64,000 nt of DNA from Acidobacteriota bacterium (GTDB lineage Bacteria; Acidobacteriota; Terriglobia; Bryobacterales; UBA6623): contig WGMB01000004.1 of NCBI GenBank assembly GCA_016125275.1, positions 186,001-250,000 on the forward strand, written 5' to 3'. Made by a program: the position numbers and the translations under genes. Shown piece after piece: positions 42,930 through 51,878 of this stretch. Every line of letters starts with the position of its first letter. The stretch's first letter is position 1. A model generated the notes under the pieces. That model was not told the DNA's origin and ran no database searches. It saw only the letters and a program-made list of their open reading frames with translations.

Positions 42930-43535
42930 ATGGAACCCATTACTCGTTTCCAGGGCAAAGTCGTCCCGCTGCCGGTGCGCGACATCGACACCGATCAGAT
43001 CATCCCGGCGCGCTTCCTCAAGACGATCGACAAGGACGGCTTGGGCAAGAGCCTGTTCTGCGACTGGCGCTATCTCTCGAGCGGCGACCCGAACCCGGAC
43101 TTCATCCTGAACCAGCCGCGCGCGGAGGGTTCGACGATCCTGCTGGCCGGTGACAACTTCGGCTGTGGCAGCTCGCGAGAGCACGCGCCGTGGGCGCTGA
43201 TGGGCTTTGGCTTCCGGGCGGTGATCTCGACCAGCTTTGCCGACATTTTCAAGGGAAACTGCCTGAAGAACGGGCTGCTGCCGATCGTGGTGGACGAGGC
43301 GACCTCGGCCGAGCTGTTCGAGGCGGCCAAGGCGGATGAGAACCTGCAGTTGACGATCGACTTGGAGTCGCAGACGCTGACGCTGCCCAGCGGCCGGTCG
43401 GTGGAGTTTCCGATCGACGCCTTCTCGAAGAAGTGCCTGCTGGCGGGCGTGGATCAGCTCGGCTACATCCAGAACCTGATGCCGTCGATCGAGGCCTACG
43501 AGGCGCGCGTCGGCGACCGCGTGACGACGGTTTAG
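42930..43535 (+). CDS. leuD: 3-isopropylmalate dehydratase, small subunit
   Basis: 201 aa. Small swivel subunit of the isopropylmalate isomerase. Conserved motifs are DIDTDQIIPARFLK near residue 15, then GDNFGCGSSREHAPWALMGF (about residues 72-91) and FADIFKGNCLKNGLLPI. GAGGAAGAAGA upstream gives a good ribosome site. It pairs with leuC. leuA and leuB are not in the window. Confidence 0.96.
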   Translation: MEPITRFQGKVVPLPVRDIDTDQIIPARFLKTIDKDGLGKSLFCDWRYLSSGDPNPDFILNQPRAEGSTILLAGDNFGCGSSREHAPWALMGFGFRAVISTSFADIFKGNCLKNGLLPIVVDEATSAELFEAAKADENLQLTIDLESQTLTLPSGRSVEFPIDAFSKKCLLAGVDQLGYIQNLMPSIEAYEARVGDRVTTV

Positions 43536-43683
43536 CGGAACGCCAGGTTCGCGGCCCGGGCTCCCTCCGCGAGAAACGGGGGGCGCTCGGGCCGGAATCT
43601 TCCGAGGGGCATACGACCCGGGTAAGACTCGGATGAACCGTTGGTACTAAAGAAAAAATTGGCGCCGACGGGCCATTGCGTCG

Positions 43684-43701
43684 CTCAGGCGAAAACCTGA
43701 G
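43684..43701 (+). other. Small hairpin just upstream of a 98-aa gene
   Basis: CTCAGGcgaaaaCCTGAG forms a 6-bp stem with a 6-nt loop, 9 nt before the ATG at 43711 and in the place of a ribosome site. It could control translation of that gene. No known riboswitch consensus was recognised in the 175-nt region after leuD. Confidence 0.35.
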
Positions 43702-43710
43702 AATGTCGCT

Positions 43711-44007
43711 ATGGAATCGCCCAAGGCCAAGATTCACCAAGTCGGTCGCCAGATGCTCCACCTCGTCGTCGAGAAGATCGAAGGCTCCACAGACTACCTG
43801 GGTCTGATGGAGGGAGGCGGCATTTGCCTGGCCAACTCGTTCCCGTCCGAGGCGGAGGCCGAAGTGTGGCTCCACAACATGTTCGCCCGCCTGCACCCGA
43901 CGCACTGCTGCGGCTTCGGCTGCATCCGGCTGCCGGAGTCGGAGTTCCTGGCGCCGCTGGAGGATCTGGAGCGGCTGGTCGAGGTGGAAGACCACCGGCC
44001 TTTGTAA
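43711..44007 (+). CDS. Small protein of unknown function
   Basis: 98 aa, soluble. It contains EAEAEVWLHNMFARLHPTHC followed by CGFGCIRLPE, with three clustered Cys that could bind metal or form a disulfide. No recognised family. There is no Shine-Dalgarno sequence, and a small hairpin precedes the ATG. It lies between leuD and a Tat-exported enolase-like gene, with no evident link to either. Confidence 0.55.
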   Translation: MESPKAKIHQVGRQMLHLVVEKIEGSTDYLGLMEGGGICLANSFPSEAEAEVWLHNMFARLHPTHCCGFGCIRLPESEFLAPLEDLERLVEVEDHRPL

Positions 44008-44079
44008 GGTTTTTCCCTGTTCTCGTCCGGGTGAGGCGAGGCCCACGGCGGACCGCCGGTCTGCTATCTTGGGCTCGCC

Positions 44080-45465
44080 ATGAAGAATCGATTCTCCCGC
44101 CGAGGGTTGTTCCAGACCCTCTCCGCCGCCGCGGCGACCAGCGCCGGAGGATTGGCTCCCGCAGCCGCCTTTGCGGCTCCCGCCGTGGTCGGCTCGAGTA
44201 AGACCGACGTCACGAAGGTCGAGCGCATCTGGGTCGACATTCCGTTCCGACCCGTTCCCAAGCGTCACATGCACCGCGAGCGTCCTGGGTGGACGCTGTT
44301 CGAGATCACCAAAGCGACGCTGGCCAACGGTGTGGTGGGCTTTGGCGAATCGATGGTGCAGTACGGCGGCCGGCCGCTCGACGACCGCATCGTGCGGCGG
44401 GTGGTGGGCAAGCCGGCGGCCGAGAGCATGTGGGACGACTCGATCGGCACGGGGCTGCAAGTGGCTCTGTTCGACGCCGTGGGCAAGTCCAACGACGTCC
44501 CGATCCACCGCCTACTGGGGCGCAAGGTGCGCGACAGAGCCTACATGAGCTGGTGGGCCTGCGACCAGCCGGGCTCGGACTGGGTGCTGGAGTGCAAAGA
44601 CGCCGTGGCCGCCGGCTACACAGCGTTCAAGGCCAAGGCGCGCTCCTGGTTCGACCTCGACGAGCAGTGCCGGGTGCTGACGCCCACCCTGCCGGACTAC
44701 TTTCAGATCGACTTCGACTTCAACTCGCTGCTGCTGGACTCCGGCCACGCCGGGCCCTACCTGAAGAGCCTGGAGAAGTATCGCCACATGGCGATCTTCG
44801 AGTCGCCGATTCCGCAGGAGGACGTGGAAGGCAACAAGCTGCTGCGACGCATGACGAGCATTCCGATTGCGATGCACTACGGCTCGCCGCCGATCATGAC
44901 GGCTCTGCGCGAGGAAGTCTGCGACGGGTTCGTGATCGGCGGCGGAGCGAGCCGAGTGATCGAGAACGGCACGATCGCGGGCGTGGCGAACAAGTCCTTC
45001 TGGCTGCAACTGGTGGGCACGGGCATCACCGCGACCTGGGCCATGCATTTGGCGGCGGTGCTCTCGCACGCCCGCTGGCCGGCGATCAACTGCAACAACT
45101 TGTACGAGAACCAGCTCATCAAGCCGGGAATCACGCTTTTCAACGGGACGGCGCCGATTCCAGACGCGCCCGGGCTGGGCGTGGACCTCGACGAGGACGC
45201 GGTGGAGCGCTACCGGATCGAGCCGCTCAAGCAGCAGCGCGAGCCTCCCAAGGACATCTTGCTGTCGATCCGGTTCCCGTCGGGCGCGACGGCCTACTAC
45301 GTGAGCGCGGCCGAGTACCGGGCGGACTTTCTGGCCGGGCGCATGCCGGGCTTCGCCGCGGGCGTCTACATGGAAGAGATTCCGAACGACGGCGGCAAGA
45401 CCTGGAAGGAGCTGCACGACAAGGCCCTGCAGAAGGGCTTCCAGGTGGCCGGGCGGCCGATCTAA
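44080..45465 (+). CDS. Tat-exported enolase-superfamily protein (mandelate racemase/muconate lactonizing-like)
   Basis: 461 aa. Tat signal RFSRRGLFQTLSAAAATSAG. The enolase-superfamily capping and barrel domains follow: FKAKA gives the KxK pair at Lys184/Lys186, DFDFNSLL gives Asp211/213, and FESPIPQED gives Glu241. At the third metal-ligand position, where MR/MLE enzymes have Glu or Asp, the segment reads IPIAMHYG (His266), so the metal site may be altered. Likely an acid-sugar dehydratase relative; substrate unknown. TATCTT ends 9 nt before the ATG and there is no ribosome site. Confidence 0.85.
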   Translation: MKNRFSRRGLFQTLSAAAATSAGGLAPAAAFAAPAVVGSSKTDVTKVERIWVDIPFRPVPKRHMHRERPGWTLFEITKATLANGVVGFGESMVQYGGRPLDDRIVRRVVGKPAAESMWDDSIGTGLQVALFDAVGKSNDVPIHRLLGRKVRDRAYMSWWACDQPGSDWVLECKDAVAAGYTAFKAKARSWFDLDEQCRVLTPTLPDYFQIDFDFNSLLLDSGHAGPYLKSLEKYRHMAIFESPIPQEDVEGNKLLRRMTSIPIAMHYGSPPIMTALREEVCDGFVIGGGASRVIENGTIAGVANKSFWLQLVGTGITATWAMHLAAVLSHARWPAINCNNLYENQLIKPGITLFNGTAPIPDAPGLGVDLDEDAVERYRIEPLKQQREPPKDILLSIRFPSGATAYYVSAAEYRADFLAGRMPGFAAGVYMEEIPNDGGKTWKELHDKALQKGFQVAGRPI

Positions 45466-45490
45466 GACACGCCGGTCCGCCCCTCGGCGC

Positions 45491-46702
45491 TCACTTCTTG
45501 CAGTGGAAGGACTCGCCGGAGACCTGATAGGCCACGTCGAGCTGCGGCGTCTCCAGTCGCCGATAGCCCTGGAAGCGGGACTCCATGGCGAAGTGCAGGG
45601 CGCCGGTGACCAGCAGAGTGCGCTCGACGGGATAGGTCGGCTTGCCGGTCTTGAACATCGGCTCGATCGCCTTGAGCAGACAGGTGAAGTTGGTCTTGTT
45701 CTCGTCGCTGGTCCAGAGCATGGACGCGAGGGGTTCGGCGCGGCCTTCGATCTCGATGGCCACGTTGAAGTCGTGGAAGGCGCCGGGAATGACGAAAGTG
45801 GCGGTCTGAATGCCGTCGTTGTGCTCGACGACGAAGACGCCGGGGTCTTTGACGAGCTCGCGGACGTTGCCGGGCTCGCGGGTTTGACTGGCCGCCAGGG
45901 CGGCGTCGAACAGGCGCTGCGCCCAGGGCGTGCGGTCGAGGAAGCGCCAGACGTCCTCGCCGTCGAAGGCCTGCACCGCGCGCACGCCGGTTTCGCCGCC
46001 CTTGCGGCGCTCGACGAAGCACTGCACGGTCTCGAGCAGGTGGAAGCCGTAGCTGTCTCGATTGCCCCAGCCTAGCGCCACGGCGTGCTTGACGGGCGCC
46101 CCGAGCGGGACCTCGATCTCGGGTTCGCGGTACATGACGGGGATCGACGAGCCGGCCATGAAGGGGAAGTCGAGCTCGCGGGAGAGCGCGACCATGCGCT
46201 GGGCCTGGACCCAGCTCCAGGAAAGGTGCTTGTCGTTGAATACGGGCGCGGACCTGCCGGTGGCGCGAAAGGCGTCCGTGATTTCGAGGAAGAGCTCGTA
46301 GCGGGGATAGAGGTGCTGCCCCTTCTCGTTCCAGGGGTAGTCGCCGTGCTCGCCGATGAGCAGCACGCCGTCCACGGCCAGCTCCTTGCCGCCCAGGGTG
46401 AGGGCTTCGTAGACGGTCTCGTAGACGGGGATGCCGGCCTCGCGTCCCCAACGGCGGCTGAGGTCGTTCTCCGGCGTCTGATGGGTGAACATCGAGGCGA
46501 TCTCGAAATCCGGCTTGGGCGACTTGTCGTCGTAGTCGTAGCCGTGCAGGCATTTGCCGAGGATGGAACGGGCGTGGCTGGCGCGGCTGCCCTCCCACAG
46601 CACGGTCATGATGGCGGCGATCCGCTTGGGACGAGCGGCCGAGGCGGAGGGCGCCGCTAGGCCGGCGGCGAGCGTGGATCCGACGAAGCAACGACGGGTC
46701 AT
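45491..46702 (-). CDS. Tat-exported protein of unknown function
   Basis: 403 aa with a Tat-like signal (TRRCFVGSTLAAGLAAPSAS). Recognisable segments include PKRIAAIMTVLWEGSRASHA, VDGVLLIGEHGDYPWNEKGQ and FPFMAGSSIPVMYREPEIEV. Similar proteins are frequent in Acidobacteria and Planctomycetes and are annotated only as hypothetical (recollection). No enzymatic motif was recognised. TACGAT lies 10 nt before the ATG on the - strand. It is convergent with the enolase-like gene. Confidence 0.7.
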   Translation of the reverse strand: MTRRCFVGSTLAAGLAAPSASAARPKRIAAIMTVLWEGSRASHARSILGKCLHGYDYDDKSPKPDFEIASMFTHQTPENDLSRRWGREAGIPVYETVYEALTLGGKELAVDGVLLIGEHGDYPWNEKGQHLYPRYELFLEITDAFRATGRSAPVFNDKHLSWSWVQAQRMVALSRELDFPFMAGSSIPVMYREPEIEVPLGAPVKHAVALGWGNRDSYGFHLLETVQCFVERRKGGETGVRAVQAFDGEDVWRFLDRTPWAQRLFDAALAASQTREPGNVRELVKDPGVFVVEHNDGIQTATFVIPGAFHDFNVAIEIEGRAEPLASMLWTSDENKTNFTCLLKAIEPMFKTGKPTYPVERTLLVTGALHFAMESRFQGYRRLETPQLDVAYQVSGESFHCKK

Positions 46703-46826
46703 AATGCAGGGAATCGTAGCGCAGGAGCGCTCGGGCGCGCCGGAGACGGACCCCGGGCGGCCGGGTGAACGCGTGATAGGCGCGTGATAGACTCAGCGCG
46801 CGAGAGGAGAGCTTGGAGGAGGTCCA

Positions 46827-47678
46827 GTGAACGCAACCGAATGGGCGGCCGTCGTCAACCGCACCGTCGAGGCGCAGATCGAACGCCTGATCGGGTTTTT
46901 GCCGGACTTGGCCGCGGCGCTGGCGATCATTCTGGTGGGTTGGGCGTTGGCCTTGCTGGCGAGGGGCTTGGTCCGCCGGATCGCCACGCTGATCGTGGGA
47001 CGGCTGTCGCAGCGCGCCGAGCTGCAGCGTGGGCTGGAGCAGGGCGGCATGCGGACGCGGCTGCCGGCGCTGGTGGGCTATGTGGCCTTCTGGGCGGTGC
47101 TGCTGCTGTTCATCGCCGCCGGCGTGGAGCAGTTGGGCGTCACGGCGGTGTCATTACTGCTCAGCCAAGCGGCCTACTATCTTCCGCGGCTGCTGGTGGG
47201 CGTGTTGATCGTGGCCGCCGGCATGGTGTTCGGGGACTTTGCGGCGCAGTGGGCCAGCGTGGCGATGTCGCCGATCGGAGTGGTGCAGTCGCAGGCGCTG
47301 GGCAGGGCTCTGCAGGTGCTGGTGGTCGCCATCGCGGTGGTGGTGGCGGCGGATCAGGTGGGCATCCAGAGCACGTTTCTGATGCTGGCGTTCAGTATCG
47401 CCTTGCTGGTTTCGATGGGCGGCGTGGCTTTGGCGTTCGCCATCGGGTGCGGGCCTATTGTGGGCAACGTGGTGGCGGCGCACTACGTGGCGAAGCGGCT
47501 GGAGAGAGGGCAACGCGCGCGGGTCGGCGAGAGTGAGGGCTCGATTTCGGAGATCACGGCGACCTTCGTGGTGCTGAAGACCGACCACGGCGAGACGCTG
47601 GTGCCGGCGCGGCGCTTCATGGAGGAGCCGGCCGACATCGGCCCCGGCGCCGTGGAGCGACCCGGAGCCGAACAGTGA
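46827..47678 (+). CDS. Mechanosensitive-channel-like membrane protein (TM-helix-repeat, MscS-related)
   Basis: 283 aa from GTG 46827, with GGAGGAGG about 8 nt upstream. Three or four hydrophobic segments: about 20-45 (LPDLAAALAIILVGWALALL), 80-105, 110-135 and 165-215. The repeated ILVGWALALLARGLVRR and LIVAAGMVFGDFAAQWAS units resemble the TM-helix repeat found in MscS-related proteins. The C-terminal EISEITATFVVLKTD segment (here GSISEITATFVVLKTDHGET) resembles the MscS beta domain. It overlaps the next gene (GTGA) and heads an operon with two MgtE-N-like proteins. Confidence 0.75.
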   Translation: MNATEWAAVVNRTVEAQIERLIGFLPDLAAALAIILVGWALALLARGLVRRIATLIVGRLSQRAELQRGLEQGGMRTRLPALVGYVAFWAVLLLFIAAGVEQLGVTAVSLLLSQAAYYLPRLLVGVLIVAAGMVFGDFAAQWASVAMSPIGVVQSQALGRALQVLVVAIAVVVAADQVGIQSTFLMLAFSIALLVSMGGVALAFAIGCGPIVGNVVAAHYVAKRLERGQRARVGESEGSISEITATFVVLKTDHGETLVPARRFMEEPADIGPGAVERPGAEQ

Positions 47679-48547
47679 GAGAGCTCGAGCTGCGGCTGGT
47701 TCGCCGCTTCTTGCGCGACCACCCGGCCGATGCGGCCCGGGCGCTGGAGGGAGTTTCGGCGGAGGAGCGCGCCGACCTGCTGGGCGACGAGCCGCCGGAG
47801 AGCGCGGCGGAGATTCTGCGGTTGCTGCTGCCGGCCGCCGCGGCCGAGGCCTTGCAGGCGATGGAGATCCGCTCGGCGGTGGCGCTGCTGGCGCGAATGC
47901 CGCCCGGGCAGGCCGCGCAAAAGGTCCGGCGGCTCTCGTGGGCGACCCAGGACGCGCTGCTGCGAGCCGTGCCGGCGCCATGGCACAAGCCGCTGGAGAG
48001 AGCCCTGGCCACTCCGGCCTTTACGGCCGGCGCGTTGATGCAGCGGCATCCGCCGGCCCTGGCCGAAGACCTCACGGCCCCCGAGGCGTTGGCGGAGGTC
48101 GAGCGGCGGCCCGGGCAACTGGCTTTCGACGTCTTCGTGATCGAGCGGCACAGCGGGCGGCTGACCGGGCGCACGGATCTGGCGGAGCTGCACAAAGCCT
48201 CGCCGGCGCGCACCTTGTCGGGGCTGATGCATCCGCGACCCGCTTCGATCTCCGCCGACGCGCTGGCCGTCGGACTTCCGCGGGACCCCCTCTGGCTGCG
48301 CCATGAGACCTTGCCGGTGACCGATGCGCTCGGGCTGCTGGTCGGCAGTCTGTCTCACCGAGCCCTGCGGGCGCTGCTGGGCGAGGGCGACCGCCCCAGC
48401 GGCTTGGCGTCGCCGGTGGTGGAGGCGACGGAGCTGGTGTGGTCCGGCTATATGGCGGCGCTCGATGTGGCGACGACGCTGCTGCGGCGTCCGCAACCGG
48501 CGCCGGAGAAGAGCCTGGAGGCCGAGGAGGCCCTCGATGGCGCGTAA
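47675..48547 (+). CDS. Soluble MgtE N-domain/CBS-like protein
   Basis: 290 aa with no membrane helices. The first 130 residues are helical with MgtE-superhelix-like repeats (HPADAARALEGVSAEERADL, then AAAEALQAMEIRSAVALLAR and MPPGQAAQKVRRLSW). The second half resembles CBS modules (FDVFVIERHSGRLTGRTDLA, SLSHRALRAL). In MgtE these parts sense Mg2+ in the cytoplasm. Here the transporter's membrane domain is missing. Coupled to the channel gene by a 4-nt overlap and to a second small MgtE-N-like gene by 11 nt, suggesting a separate sensor for the channel. Confidence 0.65.
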   Translation: MRELELRLVRRFLRDHPADAARALEGVSAEERADLLGDEPPESAAEILRLLLPAAAAEALQAMEIRSAVALLARMPPGQAAQKVRRLSWATQDALLRAVPAPWHKPLERALATPAFTAGALMQRHPPALAEDLTAPEALAEVERRPGQLAFDVFVIERHSGRLTGRTDLAELHKASPARTLSGLMHPRPASISADALAVGLPRDPLWLRHETLPVTDALGLLVGSLSHRALRALLGEGDRPSGLASPVVEATELVWSGYMAALDVATTLLRRPQPAPEKSLEAEEALDGA

Positions 48548-48872
48548 GATCGCCGAGCGCACCTTGCTGAGACTGGCGCAGGCCTACGCGGCAGGCTTTC
48601 CGGCGGAGGTGGCGGAGGCCCTGGAGGAGGCCGAGACCGACGAGGCGGCGAGCTTCCTGGCCAGCATCGAGGCCTCGGCGAGCCTGGAGGTTCTGACGGC
48701 CGCTCCGGACGCTGTGGCCGCCGCCCTGTTGGCCGGGATGGAGCCGGAGGCATGCGAACGGCTGGCGCGGCGGTTGGATCGCGGGCGCTTGGCGCGCTGG
48801 ACGAAACTTTCGCCGGGGCTGGCCGCGCGGCTGGCGTCGGACCCGCCGTCCCCGACCGAGGCCGAGGACTGA
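48537..48872 (+). CDS. Small MgtE N-domain-like helical protein
   Basis: 111 aa, all-helical, with repeats of the same kind as the preceding gene (YAAGFPAEVAEALEEAETDE, then LEVLTAAPDAVAAALLAGM and EPEACERLARRLDRGRL). No membrane segment. The start lies 11 nt inside the previous gene, so translation is coupled. Third gene of the channel operon. Likely a protein-protein or Mg-sensing partner; this is inference from the repeat pattern. Confidence 0.6.
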   Translation: MARKIAERTLLRLAQAYAAGFPAEVAEALEEAETDEAASFLASIEASASLEVLTAAPDAVAAALLAGMEPEACERLARRLDRGRLARWTKLSPGLAARLASDPPSPTEAED

Positions 48873-48879
48873 GCCCGGT

Positions 48880-50286
48880 CTACAGAAAGATCATCCGGGA
48901 GCGGATGGCGACGAGCGCGAACAGCAGCACGGCGTAGGCGGCCGAGCGCCAGCCGGGGCTCCAGCGGGCGAGCTCGAAGCCGACCAGGGCCAGGCTCAGG
49001 GGCTGCAGGAAGAGCCAGACGCGGGCGGTCTCGGCCCGCAGCAGCCCCGAGACGTCGACGATGAAGAGGGTCCCCACGGCGGCGACGGTGAAGGCGCGCA
49101 GACGCCAGTCTCCGCCCGAGCCGCGAAGCTGACGGACCAGGAACAGCGTGACGATGCCGAAGCAGGCCCAGCCGGATGCCAGGAAGAAGTCGTAGACGTC
49201 CCAGATCACGGTGAGCCGCCAGGGCCTGTTCCAGGCGCCGGCCAAGCCTTCTTGGATGCGCATGGACGCACGCAACGCGGCGAGGTGGTCGTAGCCCGTC
49301 ACCGCCCAAAGCAAGGCGAACAGGACCAGGCAGACGCCGCCGCCTACCGCCGAAGCCTCCACGAAGCGGCGCAAAGCGGGGCCACGCTCGGCGCCGAAGG
49401 CGAGCGGCGCCAGCGCCAGCAGCAGGAAGCAGGCGCCGAGCGTGAGGAAGCTGTGGGTGAACAGCAGCGCCAGCGTGAGCAGGGCCCCGAATCCGGCGGC
49501 CCAGGCGCGGCGGCCGTCCCAGCAAGCGCCGATCCACAGCAGGCAGAGCCCGAGGGTGAAGACCGGATAGACGGCGTCGAACGATCCCAGCATATGCACG
49601 ACGCCCGGCAGCGGCGTCCAGGCGGCCGCTGCGGCAAAGCCCGCTAAGGGAAAGCCCGAAACCCGTCGAACTAGGCTGTAGAGCAGAGGAATCGCCAAGC
49701 CGCCCAGCAGAGCCAGGAACACGCCGCCCCACTGCGCGCCGGCTTCCGGCCCAAGCAAACTGTTCCAGAGCCCGTAGTAGAGGATCGGCCCGGGCGGGTG
49801 CGTCTGGGCGTGACCGATCATGCCGCCGAGGCGCTGCGGGTAGTCGGCCAGCCAGGGGCCCAGGGCGTCAATCCGGACGGCCTCGGTGTGGTAGGAGGTG
49901 ATGTCGGGGTGGCGGACCCGTTCGCCCACGATGCCGAGCCCCTGCTCGCTCAGTGAGGTAAAACCCACGATCAATCCGACGTGCAACACGACGAGCAACG
50001 CCAGGGGGGCGAAGATCGGCTTTTCGTTCTCGACCTGCTGATCGGCCCAGTACAGCGCCGCCCAGACGACCAAGGCGGCCGCGGCGAACAGCGCCGGCCG
50101 GCCGTCGTAGTAGCGCCAAGGCCAATAGGGAGCGCCATTTATGAACGGAAACCGGACCAGCGCCAGCAGCGCGGGGATGACGCCGCTCGCCAGCGCGAGG
50201 GCCTTGCCCCAGGGGAAGCTCGGCGCGGGGGCGGACGGAGCCGCGGACGCTCTGGGCGGCCGAACGGGCCTGGATCTCTTACTCAC
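48880..50286 (-). CDS. Polytopic membrane protein, GT-C-like (glycosyltransferase fold) candidate
   Basis: 468 aa with about 11-12 membrane helices. The first large loop after the second or third helix has acidic residues (VRHPDITSYHTEAVRIDALG) and HPPGPILYYGLWNSLLG, a pattern seen in ArnT/PMT-like GT-C proteins that use polyprenyl-phosphate sugars. Assignment to a specific family is not secure. The N-terminus is basic and Pro/Ala-rich. It is divergent from the CPA2 antiporter. Confidence 0.6.
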   Translation of the reverse strand: MSKRSRPVRPPRASAAPSAPAPSFPWGKALALASGVIPALLALVRFPFINGAPYWPWRYYDGRPALFAAAALVVWAALYWADQQVENEKPIFAPLALLVVLHVGLIVGFTSLSEQGLGIVGERVRHPDITSYHTEAVRIDALGPWLADYPQRLGGMIGHAQTHPPGPILYYGLWNSLLGPEAGAQWGGVFLALLGGLAIPLLYSLVRRVSGFPLAGFAAAAAWTPLPGVVHMLGSFDAVYPVFTLGLCLLWIGACWDGRRAWAAGFGALLTLALLFTHSFLTLGACFLLLALAPLAFGAERGPALRRFVEASAVGGGVCLVLFALLWAVTGYDHLAALRASMRIQEGLAGAWNRPWRLTVIWDVYDFFLASGWACFGIVTLFLVRQLRGSGGDWRLRAFTVAAVGTLFIVDVSGLLRAETARVWLFLQPLSLALVGFELARWSPGWRSAAYAVLLFALVAIRSRMIFL

Positions 50287-50356
50287 GGTGCGCCGGTCCT
50301 GGATCGTGTCGGGGGGCGAGGCTGATGTCTCGTACAGACCCTCCCGCGGCGTCGTT

Positions 50357-50425
50357 GTGAGCCCGGTAAGGACAGTGATATTGTACGGAAGTGCGTGGAA
50401 CGGCGCGAATTGGCCGCCGTTCCAG
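50357..50425 (+). promoter_or_regulatory. Putative promoter and structured leader of the antiporter gene
   Basis: TTGTGA at 50357-50362 and TATTGT at 50381-50386 (18-nt spacer) would start transcription near 50393. Right there GGAACGGC (50399-50406) pairs perfectly with GCCGTTCC (50418-50425). The leader then continues about 85 nt to the ATG. A structured leader before a K+ or Na+ antiporter suggests regulation, but no known riboswitch consensus could be matched. Confidence 0.4.
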
Positions 50426-50509
50426 AGAGTCGTTCGCCCAAAGCCGTTGCTTCCCCGAATAGCCCGAAAAATGCCTTCTCCGTCGCGGAGCTAGGCCGGA
50501 AGGTCACCC

Positions 50510-51856
50510 ATGAACAAGCTGCTTGGATATCTGTTCTGCGTCGGCGTGCTGCTGGCGCCTCTGTTTGGCGCGGCCGAAGGCGCCGAAGAAGCCTCCGCCC
50601 ATCACGTGGCGACCTTCCTGTTCGAGATCGTGGCGGTCTTGATCGCGGCCAAGATCGGCGGCGAGCTGTTCGAGCGCGTCAAGCAGCCGGCGGTGCTCGG
50701 CGAGTTGGTCTTTGGCATGGTGCTGGGCAACCTGAACTTGATTGGGCTGACGTTCATGAGCGGCTTCAAGAACGACGAGTTTCTGAGCCTGGCGGCGGAG
50801 ATCGGCGTGATCCTGCTGCTGTTTGAAGTGGGCTTGGAGTCGAATATCGACGAGCTGCTGGCGGTGGGCTCTTCGGCCATGCTGGTGGCGGTGCTGGGCG
50901 TGATCGCGCCGGTGATTCTGGGCTACGGCGTGTCGATGTGGTTTCTGCCGGAGGCGGCCTGGTACGTGCACCTGTTCGTGGGCGCGACGCTGGCGGCGAC
51001 GAGCGTGGGCATTACGGCGCGCGTGCTCAAGGACATGCGGAAGATGGACACCAAGGAAGCCCGCATCATTCTGGGCGCGGCGGTGGTGGACGACGTGCTG
51101 GGCCTGATCATTCTGGCGGTGGTGAGCGGCCTGGTTCGCTCGATCGACAAGGGCGCCGCGGCGGGCGTGGACATGATGGCCGTGCTGATGATCGTGGGCA
51201 AGGCGATCGCCTTCCTGGCCGTGGCTGTCATCGCCGGCAGGGCGCTGGCGGGCCGGGTGCTGCACTTTGGCTCGAGAGCCAAGGTGGGCGGCGTGCCGGT
51301 GGTGTTGTCGGTGGCTTACTGCTTCTTGATGGCGGGCTTGGCGGAGACGATCGGCCTGGCGGCGATCGTGGGCGCCTTCGCCGCGGGCTTGGTGCTCGAC
51401 AATGCGCACTACCAGGGCTACCAGGAGATGCGCACCAAGCACATCGAAGAGCTGCTGGCGCCGATCAGCGCGATCTATGTGCCGGTGTTCTTCGTGCTGA
51501 TGGGCCTGCGCGTGGACCTGAGCGTGTTCGCTTCCATCCCGGTGCTCGAGTTCGCCTTCTGGCTCAGCATGGCGGCCATTCTGGGCAAGCAGGTGTGCGC
51601 CCTGGGCGTGCTCGAGAAGGGCTTGAACCGCATCGCCATCGGCGTGGGCATGATTCCGCGCGGCGAGGTGGGCCTGATCTTCGCCGGCATCGGCGCGACG
51701 CTGACCGTGGGCGGCGCCGCGGTCTTCTCGTCGGAGACCTTCTCGGCGATGGTCGTGATGGTGATGGTCACCACCCTGGCAACGCCTCCGCTGCTGAAGG
51801 CGATGTTCGCCAAGACCAAGACGCCGGCGAGCGGCGCAGGCAGCGCGCGCTCGTAG
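50510..51856 (+). CDS. Cation:proton antiporter, CPA2 family
   Basis: 448 aa with about 12-13 membrane helices, after a signal-like first segment (LLGYLFCVGVLLAPLFGAAE). CPA2/Kef-NapA landmarks are PAVLGELVFGMVLGNL near residue 65, a helix with ILLLFEVGLESN, then AATSVGITARVLKD and the ion-binding ILGAAVVDDVLGLI with paired Asp. No C-terminal RCK/TrkA domain, so it is the short form. Exchanges Na+ or K+ for H+ at the inner membrane. GGCCGGAAGG provides a ribosome site. Confidence 0.92.
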   Translation: MNKLLGYLFCVGVLLAPLFGAAEGAEEASAHHVATFLFEIVAVLIAAKIGGELFERVKQPAVLGELVFGMVLGNLNLIGLTFMSGFKNDEFLSLAAEIGVILLLFEVGLESNIDELLAVGSSAMLVAVLGVIAPVILGYGVSMWFLPEAAWYVHLFVGATLAATSVGITARVLKDMRKMDTKEARIILGAAVVDDVLGLIILAVVSGLVRSIDKGAAAGVDMMAVLMIVGKAIAFLAVAVIAGRALAGRVLHFGSRAKVGGVPVVLSVAYCFLMAGLAETIGLAAIVGAFAAGLVLDNAHYQGYQEMRTKHIEELLAPISAIYVPVFFVLMGLRVDLSVFASIPVLEFAFWLSMAAILGKQVCALGVLEKGLNRIAIGVGMIPRGEVGLIFAGIGATLTVGGAAVFSSETFSAMVVMVMVTTLATPPLLKAMFAKTKTPASGAGSARS

Positions 51857-51878
51857 CGCGCCGCGGCCGGCAGGGCCT

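Noticed and set aside
43536-43710. Known riboswitch (glycine, c-di-GMP, SAM or fluoride) after leuD
   Set aside because: No conserved core of these classes could be aligned. Only a short hairpin is evident.
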